Source of the DNA: Christensenella sp. UBA7703
Lineage (GTDB): Bacteria > Bacillota > Clostridia > Christensenellales > CAG-138
Direction of reading: 5' to 3'
DNA length: 64,000 nt
Assembly (NCBI GenBank): GCA_002482505.1
Contig: DLGD01000014.1
Location: forward strand, 86,618 to 150,617
Part shown: piece by piece, positions 59,213 to 64,000 of the stretch
Layout: each line of letters begins with the position of its first letter
Numbering within the stretch: the stretch's first letter is position 1
Position numbers and translations under genes: made by a program
Notes under the pieces: generated by a model
The model's database searches: none
Told to the model about the DNA's origin: nothing
What the model saw: the letters and a program-made list of their open reading frames with translations, nothing else

Positions 59213-60102
59213 AGTTCTTCCTCCTCAAACACCGCACGGGACGCATAGGCTAGCTCCAGCGTACGCTGGGCGCGAAGCACGACCGGGCGGTCGATCATCT
59301 TGCCATCCAGCGCGACCACACCGCTGCCGCGTGCGGCTGCCTCCTGGCTTGCCGCGAGGATGCGCTGCGCCTTACCGATTTCCTCGTGCGTGGGGGTAAA
59401 AACACGATGCACGGGCTTGATCTGGCGCGGGTTGATGACGGATTTTCCATCGAAGCCCAGTTGCTTGATCGCTTGTGTTTCTTTGACGAGTTGCTCCTCG
59501 TTGTTCACATCCGAATACACGGTATCGATGCAGTCGATTCCCGCCGCGCGCGCCGCGACGACGATTGCCCCGCGCGCAAAGAATAGCTCGCTGCCTTCGA
59601 GCGAGCGGGATGTCTTCAGGTTTGCACAATAGTCCTCCGCGCCGAGAGCGATCGCGACGAGGCGCGGGCTTGCAGTTGCGATTGCATACGCGTTGACCAC
59701 GCCGAGCGCACCCTCGATTGCCGCCATCATGCGCGTTTGTCCGATTGGGATGCCGAACTTTTGCTCCGCACGTTCAATCTCCGCCTCGGTGTCGAAGATA
59801 TCCTGCGCGGTCTCTGTCTTGGGCAGGCGGATGACTTCCGCGCCCGCGGCAACCATCGCCTCGATATCCGCTTTGCCATAGGGCGTGTTGAGCGGGTTGA
59901 CGCGCACCACGCGCTCGCACTCGCCATAATGAATCGTCCTAAGCGCATGATAGACCAGGAGGCGTGCCGCATCCTTCTCGCGCAGAGTGACGGAATCTTC
60001 AAGGTCAAACATCAGCGCGTCGCTGCCATAGATATGCGCGTCGCTCATCATACCCGGATTGTTGCCGGGCACAAAGAGCATGCTTCTGCGGAGCCTCGTC
60101 AT
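59209..60102 (-). CDS. citE: Citrate lyase beta subunit
   Basis: 297 aa. HpcH/HpaI-type barrel with RSMLFVPGNNPGMM at the start, DALMFDLEDSVTLREKDAAR with the metal-binding acid, RVNPLNTPYG, VIRLPKTETAQDI, MAAIEGALGVVNAYAIA, LGAEDYCANL and C-terminal KSVINPRQIKPVHRVFTPT. It cleaves the citryl thioester to oxaloacetate and acetyl-ACP. The ATG at 60102 overlaps the citD stop; the five-codon longer version has no ribosome site. Confidence 0.96.
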   Translation of the reverse strand: MTRLRRSMLFVPGNNPGMMSDAHIYGSDALMFDLEDSVTLREKDAARLLVYHALRTIHYGECERVVRVNPLNTPYGKADIEAMVAAGAEVIRLPKTETAQDIFDTEAEIERAEQKFGIPIGQTRMMAAIEGALGVVNAYAIATASPRLVAIALGAEDYCANLKTSRSLEGSELFFARGAIVVAARAAGIDCIDTVYSDVNNEEQLVKETQAIKQLGFDGKSVINPRQIKPVHRVFTPTHEEIGKAQRILAASQEAAARGSGVVALDGKMIDRPVVLRAQRTLELAYASRAVFEEEEL

Positions 60103-60395
60103 GCGCGCTTCCCCCAATCAAAACCGTCGGTGCCCGTTGCCCGCTGGCAGGCTGCCGCAACGCGCGCGCGGATGGTGCAATCCAGTGCGCCTTTGTCCAC
60201 CGCGTTGATCACCGCGTATTCGAGGCCGAATTCCTCGACGGCGCTGCGGATCGTCGCGATGATTTGCTTGCCAAATTCGTTTGCAACGCTGCTTTTGAGT
60301 ACGACCTCAACCGCACGCTGATCAATAGATTCAATCTCGATCAGGATATCGCCGGATTCCATTGTCCCCGCAGATGCGGGCGTGGTGACCTTCAT
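60099..60395 (-). CDS. citD: Citrate lyase acyl carrier protein
   Basis: 98 aa. The N-terminal PASAGTMESGDILIEI places Ser14 exactly where the phosphoribosyl-dephospho-CoA group is attached in characterised CitD proteins. SSVANEFGKQIIATIRSAVEEFG follows. The prosthetic group is made and attached by the products of the divergent genes citG and citX. GGAGGTGTC precedes ATG 60395. First gene of the citDEF transcript. Confidence 0.95.
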   Translation of the reverse strand: MKVTTPASAGTMESGDILIEIESIDQRAVEVVLKSSVANEFGKQIIATIRSAVEEFGLEYAVINAVDKGALDCTIRARVAAACQRATGTDGFDWGKRA

Positions 60396-60481
60396 GTCGT
60401 TTGACACCTCCACTTGGGTTCTTCTATATGCATAATCATATTCTGAAATAGTCAACAATACAAGCATTATGCAAGTAAGTT

Positions 60482-60498
60482 TGTGATAATATATCACA
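60482..60498. promoter_or_regulatory. Palindromic operator candidate between citD and citX
   Basis: TGTGATA-ATA-TATCACA, a perfect 7-bp inverted repeat in the divergent promoter region. It resembles a CRP/FNR or GntR family site. It could control both arms of the citrate lyase cluster. Confidence 0.55.
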
Positions 60499-60646
60499 CG
60501 CAAGCATGCCTGTATTGCGGTATACAAGCGCACAATCAAAAGAAAAATCAAACAGGCAGGTGTTTCTTGCCATTCGGGACAACAAAAAAGTGAACTGAAT
60601 ACAAAAGCGCATAACTGCATGAATATCCGCTTCGAATTCGTTGTGC

Positions 60647-60652
60647 TATAAT
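60647..60652 (+). promoter_or_regulatory. -10 box placing the transcription start at the citX start codon
   Basis: Perfect TATAAT with its 3' end 6 nt before ATG 60659, and no Shine-Dalgarno sequence between. The predicted transcript starts at or next to the A of the ATG. No clear -35 element. Confidence 0.55.
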
Positions 60653-60658
60653 ACGTTT

Positions 60659-61171
60659 ATGGAGATTACACTCGAACAACTCTTAGCCGCCCGTGATGCG
60701 CGCGCGGCCTATATTCAAACCCTGCAAAAGCGCTTTCCCGGCGCGTGCGTTGCCGTGTTCACGCTTGTTACGCCGGGGGCTGTCAAGCGTTCGCCGGAGA
60801 CGATCCGCCTCTTCGACGCGGGGGTTCGGGCAATCGGACGTGTCATTGCGAAAAACGAGCTGCTTCCGCGTGTGTTTGAAGCGCACGAGAAGGACACCGG
60901 AGACGAAGCCTATCTTGTGGTCAAGACCGACCCGGGGTTTTTGAAGATGGAGCTTTGTAAGTTGGAGGAGTCCGCACCCTATGCCCGGCTCTGGGATATG
61001 GACGTGGTGAAGCCGAGCGGAGAGAGTATCAGCCGTGAGGAGATCGGTTTTGCCGAACGCGGCTGTTTCGTCTGCGGTAAGGCGGGCAGAGGCTGCTACT
61101 CGCGCCGACTCCACGCGCCGCAAGAAGTGCAGACAGCATATCATCGTTTACTGGAATCTTTGCCGGAGTGA
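60659..61171 (+). CDS. citX: Apo-citrate lyase phosphoribosyl-dephospho-CoA transferase
   Basis: 170 aa. TLEQLLAARDARAAYIQTL at the start, FTLVTPGAVKRSPETIRLFDAG, WDMDVVKPSGESISREEIG with the catalytic-type acids, and the C-terminal CFVCGKAGRGCYSRRLHAPQEV (G-R-x-C-x5-H) identify CitX. It transfers the prosthetic group to CitD. The start at ATG 60659 lacks a ribosome site and directly follows a -10 box, which suggests leaderless translation. Confidence 0.9.
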   Translation: MEITLEQLLAARDARAAYIQTLQKRFPGACVAVFTLVTPGAVKRSPETIRLFDAGVRAIGRVIAKNELLPRVFEAHEKDTGDEAYLVVKTDPGFLKMELCKLEESAPYARLWDMDVVKPSGESISREEIGFAERGCFVCGKAGRGCYSRRLHAPQEVQTAYHRLLESLPE

Positions 61172-61190
61172 ACCAAATCGTGGAGGCACT

Positions 61191-62153
61191 ATGGAGATTC
61201 GATCACTTTCGCTCGAAAACGACATCGTCACAATCAACGCCTTCTATTCCCGCGCGGGCATCCGGCTCGATCGCGGGGTGACCGCGGTCTATGGCGTATT
61301 TGAAGGGGAGACGCTGCTCGCGCTCGGCGGCATCGCGGGCAACGCGATCCGTTCGCTCGCGGTGGACAGTTCCCGCCAGGGCGAGGGGATTTTGCCTTCG
61401 CTCGTGACGCATCTTTACCAAACAATAAAGGAAGACGGCGTAAAGAACGTGTTTGTGGTCACAAAGCCGCAATACGCGCCGCTGTTTTCCTCGCTTTGTT
61501 TCAACGAACTCGCGCAAACGCAGGATGCCGCCCTGCTGGAGAGCAGCACGAGCGCGGTTTCACGCTATCTTGCGGGCTTACCAAAGGCGGATGGCGCAAT
61601 CGTGATGAACGCAGACCCGTTCACGCTGGGGCATCGCTATCTTGTTGAAACCGCGCGCAAGCAATGCGCGCGTCTGAACGTGTTTGTGCTCTCGTCAGAA
61701 GCTTCGCATGTGCCCGCCGGAGTGCGCCTGTGCTTGGTGCGCGAAGGCTGCCGCGATTGGGCAAATGTGCGCGTGATCGAAGGCGGGGACTATATCATCT
61801 CCGGCGCGACATTTCCGGATTATTTTTTCAAGGACAAAACAGAAGCGGCGCTGGCGTTCGCGCGGCTGGACGCAACGCTCTTTGCCGAGAAGATTGCTCC
61901 TGCCTGCGGGATTGCGACGCGCTTTGTCGGCGAAGAACCGCTCGACCCGATGACCGCGGCATATAACGAAACGCTCTGCAACGTTTTACCCAAACATGGT
62001 ATAACCGTTTCCGTGATTCCGCGAAAGACCATTGGACAAACGCCAATCTCCGCTTCCAATGTTCGTGCACTCTGGCGCGAGAAAAGATTTGACGAGATTG
62101 CTCCGCTCGTGCCGGAGACGACGCTTGCTTACATTCGGGAGAATCCGCTATGA
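61191..62153 (+). CDS. citC: [Citrate (pro-3S)-lyase] ligase
   Basis: 320 aa. The N-terminal GNAT-like domain (about 1-130; IRSLAVDSSRQGEGILPSLV) is followed by the nucleotidyltransferase-fold ligase with VMNADPFTLGHRYLVETA (a TxxH-type nucleotide-binding motif) and C-terminal RKTIGQTPISASNVRALW. It acetylates the prosthetic group of the acyl carrier protein with ATP, activating the lyase. GTGGAGGCACT precedes ATG 61191, 19 nt after citX. Confidence 0.93.
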   Translation: MEIRSLSLENDIVTINAFYSRAGIRLDRGVTAVYGVFEGETLLALGGIAGNAIRSLAVDSSRQGEGILPSLVTHLYQTIKEDGVKNVFVVTKPQYAPLFSSLCFNELAQTQDAALLESSTSAVSRYLAGLPKADGAIVMNADPFTLGHRYLVETARKQCARLNVFVLSSEASHVPAGVRLCLVREGCRDWANVRVIEGGDYIISGATFPDYFFKDKTEAALAFARLDATLFAEKIAPACGIATRFVGEEPLDPMTAAYNETLCNVLPKHGITVSVIPRKTIGQTPISASNVRALWREKRFDEIAPLVPETTLAYIRENPL

Positions 62154-62995
62154 TCACGCAAGCAGAGCAAATCGGCGCTCTTGCGCGCGCGGCGCTGGAG
62201 CGCGAAGCGCGGCTTTCGCCAAAGCCCGGCCTTGTGGACGCACAGAGTTGCGGCGCGCATACGGATATGGATCTGTCGCTACTGCTCAGGAGCGCGGAAG
62301 TGCTGGAGCCGTATTTTGCGCTCTTCACCGCGCGGGGAATGGAGCAGGCACATCTGCCGCCAAAAGGGCGAATCAGCGCGATTCGCGCGGACGGGCGAGC
62401 GGCGGAAGAAGCGATGTTTGCCGCGACAAACGGGGTCAACACGCACAAAGGCGCGCTGTTCCTGCTTGGTGTGCTGTGCTACGCTGCCGGACACTGCGCC
62501 GGAAACGGAGTCCCGCTTTTGCCGGAGACGATCTGCCAAACGGCAGCACGCGTTTGCAGCGGAATCACGCGAGAACTCGGCGCGGATGCGGGCAGAGCGT
62601 ATGCAAGCTTCGGTGCGCGCGGGGCGCGGGGCGAGGCGGAGGATGGCTTCCCCAACGCGCTTCTTGCACTGGAACAGTTGAAAATTGCAAAAGCGCAGGG
62701 CGCCGGAGAAAACGACGCATGGCTGCTTGCGCTACTACATCTGATTGAAACTCTCGAGGACGCGAATGTCCTTGCCCGCTGTGGAAAAGATGTTGCAAAA
62801 GAGCTTCGGATTCGCGCGGGTGAAGTTGCGACGCGACACCCCGCTGGCGGTACAGAGTTGGCCCACGAAATTTGCGCGCTGGGGGCCGAATGCCGGCTTT
62901 GGCGCGCAAGCCCCGGCGGAGCCGCGGATGTGCTGGCCTGCGCAATGTTTTTGCATGCGCTGACGCTGCCGTCCGTGATTGACCCACCGGTATGA
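62150..62995 (+). CDS. citG: Triphosphoribosyl-dephospho-CoA synthase
   Basis: 281 aa, all-helical. ALEREARLSPKPGLVDAQSCGAHTDMDLSLLLRSAEVL is the conserved N-terminal region (SPKPGLVD). NGVNTHKGALFLLGVLCYA and LETLEDANVLARCGKD follow. It makes the precursor of the CitD prosthetic group from dephospho-CoA and ATP. Overlaps citC by ATGA. Completes the citXCG arm. Confidence 0.93.
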   Translation: MITQAEQIGALARAALEREARLSPKPGLVDAQSCGAHTDMDLSLLLRSAEVLEPYFALFTARGMEQAHLPPKGRISAIRADGRAAEEAMFAATNGVNTHKGALFLLGVLCYAAGHCAGNGVPLLPETICQTAARVCSGITRELGADAGRAYASFGARGARGEAEDGFPNALLALEQLKIAKAQGAGENDAWLLALLHLIETLEDANVLARCGKDVAKELRIRAGEVATRHPAGGTELAHEICALGAECRLWRASPGGAADVLACAMFLHALTLPSVIDPPV

Positions 62996-63009
62996 GAAAA
63001 TACCTTGAC

Positions 63010-63042
63010 GAGGTATTCAATTGTGACAAATGTATATACCTC
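63010..63042. promoter_or_regulatory. Inverted repeat after citG
   Basis: GAGGTAT (63010-63016) and ATACCTC (63036-63042) form perfect arms 19 nt apart. It is either a weak terminator of citXCG without U-tract or a regulatory site ahead of nfeD. Confidence 0.35.
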
Positions 63043-63057
63043 AATAATACAATAATG

Positions 63058-63088
63058 TTGCGATTATGGGAGGCACGTATGATATAAT
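63058..63088 (+). promoter_or_regulatory. Promoter of nfeD-floA
   Basis: Perfect extended -10 TGATATAAT (TATAAT at 63083-63088). TTGCGA at 63058-63063 is a possible -35 at a long 19-nt spacing. Confidence 0.6.
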
Positions 63089-63124
63089 AGTGTTGATCTT
63101 CGGAACAAAGGGGGTAATACAAGC

Positions 63125-63655
63125 ATGAGCTTTTATGAATTATTGGGGCCGACCGCTGTGGCAACCATCGTTTGCCTAGTGATTGCGCTGGTGATGTTCG
63201 TCATCGAACTGTTCACACCCGGCGTCGGGGTTGCGGGAGCGACGGGGCTTCTTTCGCTGATTGCGGTCATCGTGATGCAGCTTGGCTGGGGGCATCCGCG
63301 CGTGGCGCTCTATATCATTGCGATTTCCCTATTGGTCATCATTCTCGGATTGATTTGGATCATACGATCTATGCAGCGCGGACGGCTGAGCAAGTCCTTC
63401 CTAGTCCTCAAGGATCATTCCGGCGGAACTTCCGTTCCCGAGGTTGCAGAAGCAAAGAGCGACCTGATCGGCAAGAGCGGTATCGCGATCACGACGCTGC
63501 GCCCTGCCGGCATTGCGGAGATTGACGGAAAGCGTCTGGATGTCGCAACGGCGGGAGAATTTATTCAAAAGGGTGCGAGCGTCACCATCATCCAAGCACA
63601 GGGGATGCACATTCGTGTCCGCGCAGGTAGCGCGGCGGATGTGCCCGCCGAATAA
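63125..63655 (+). CDS. nfeD: NfeD-family membrane protein
   Basis: 176 aa, short form without the ClpP-like protease domain. Membrane helices lie at about 10-33, 38-56 and 61-81, and the C-terminal OB-fold domain (about 110-175) has SDLIGKSGIAITTLRPAGIAEIDGKRLDV. NfeD proteins interact with flotillins in membrane microdomains, and a FloA gene follows 100 nt downstream. AAGGGGGTAATAC precedes ATG 63125. Confidence 0.88.
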   Translation: MSFYELLGPTAVATIVCLVIALVMFVIELFTPGVGVAGATGLLSLIAVIVMQLGWGHPRVALYIIAISLLVIILGLIWIIRSMQRGRLSKSFLVLKDHSGGTSVPEVAEAKSDLIGKSGIAITTLRPAGIAEIDGKRLDVATAGEFIQKGASVTIIQAQGMHIRVRAGSAADVPAE

Positions 63656-63755
63656 AACAAAGCCTGACACGCCATCAATCGGCGTTCAAGACCGCCGGAG
63701 GTTGTTTCCGGCAGAATAAACACAAAAAATATACACCGAATATTAGGAGGTATTT

Positions 63756-64000
63756 ATGGCCGGTCCTGTCATCATCGTCATTTTAGCAGTCATTTTCCTT
63801 GTGTTGTTTTTCAGCTTTGTGCCGTTGGGCCTGTGGATCTCCGCCGCCGCTTCCGGCGTACGTGTTGGAATTTTCCAACTCGTCGGCATGCGCGTGCGTA
63901 AGGTTATCCCGAGCCGGATCGTCAATCCGATGATCAAGGCGACGAAGGCTGGCCTGAACGTATCCATCAACAAACTCGAGGCGCACTACCTCGCGGGCGG
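63756..64000 (+). CDS. floA: Flotillin-like protein FloA, 3'-truncated by window edge
   Basis: The first 81 codons are visible. A membrane hairpin (about 4-32, VIIVILAVIFLVLFFSFVPLGLWISAAA) is followed by VRVGIFQLVGMRVRKVIPSRIVNPMIKATKAGLNVSINKLEAHYLAGG, which is the conserved start of FloA (YqfA family). FloA forms membrane scaffolds. TTAGGAGGTATTT precedes ATG 63756. The rest lies beyond the window. Confidence 0.92.
   Translation, partial: MAGPVIIVILAVIFLVLFFSFVPLGLWISAAASGVRVGIFQLVGMRVRKVIPSRIVNPMIKATKAGLNVSINKLEAHYLAG

Overview
The window looks like chromosomal DNA of an anaerobic member of the Bacillota, most likely class Clostridia. This rests on gene content (HisZ with short-form HisG, a PHP-type histidinol phosphatase, a YerC-type TrpR homologue, a type I-beta DAHP synthase, a citrate lyase cluster, NfeD/FloA), strong AGGAGG ribosome sites and SigA-like promoters. 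Most of the window is GC-rich. The first 1.5 kb is clearly AT-rich and looks acquired. I saw no rRNA, tRNA, CRISPR array or insertion sequence.

Layout. 1-1.5 kb: 3' part of an OLD-like ATPase/TOPRIM nuclease. 1.6-2.7 kb: LUD-domain protein and RidA. 3.2-12.6 kb: a complete histidine operon (yerC-hisZGDCBHAF-hisIE-PHP phosphatase) followed by an IMP cyclohydrolase, which fits recycling of the AICAR made by HisFH. 12.6-18.7 kb: a PAS/HD-GYP protein divergent from a BcsA-like synthase with a C-terminal PilZ domain and a large membrane protein. 18.8-27.4 kb: a shikimate/Phe/Tyr operon (aroF-tyrA-aroB-aroA-aroC-pheA-aroEK-aroQ). 27.5-35.8 kb: transporters, a helical-repeat EF-hand protein, a dual-specificity-type phosphatase, an Imm-5-like protein, a MITE-like element, and an Amt ammonium transporter fused to a P-II domain. 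36.1-38.2 kb: enolase and a HAD phosphatase. 38.3-48.1 kb: an MglBAC-type sugar ABC transporter and a YesM/YesN-type two-component system with two more periplasmic binding proteins. 48.3-53.0 kb: an XPD/DinG-like helicase and a HelD-like helicase. 53.1-55.8 kb: a possible small RNA and a DUF1538 transporter with two P-II-like proteins. 55.9-57.5 kb: a DMT exporter and a DUF4256 protein. 57.7-63.0 kb: divergent citrate lyase genes (citDEF and citXCG). 63.1-64 kb: nfeD and the start of floA.

How the parts work together. The shikimate operon encodes all seven steps from DAHP synthesis to chorismate, plus prephenate dehydrogenase and chorismate mutase-prephenate dehydratase. An aromatic aminotransferase is absent, and HisC from the neighbouring operon could serve. 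The histidine operon is tightly packed, with several ATGA stop/start overlaps. Nitrogen sensing appears twice, as the Amt-P-II fusion and the DUF1538/P-II pair. The sugar locus has three sugar-binding proteins but only one ATPase/permease set, so at least one binding protein probably signals rather than transports.

The strongest new-looking signal is upstream of aroF. It consists of a consensus promoter, four 33-nt tandem repeats each with a small hairpin, a 31-codon leader peptide with nine Phe/Tyr codons, and an intrinsic terminator. The 5' arm of that terminator can instead pair with a perfect 9-nt complement inside the leader ORF. This is the architecture of ribosome-mediated transcription attenuation. 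Other items worth follow-up are the DUF1538/P-II/P-II operon, the promoter-plus-hairpin leader of the amt locus, a promoter-terminator pair at 53.1 kb with no ORF, and two apparently leaderless genes.
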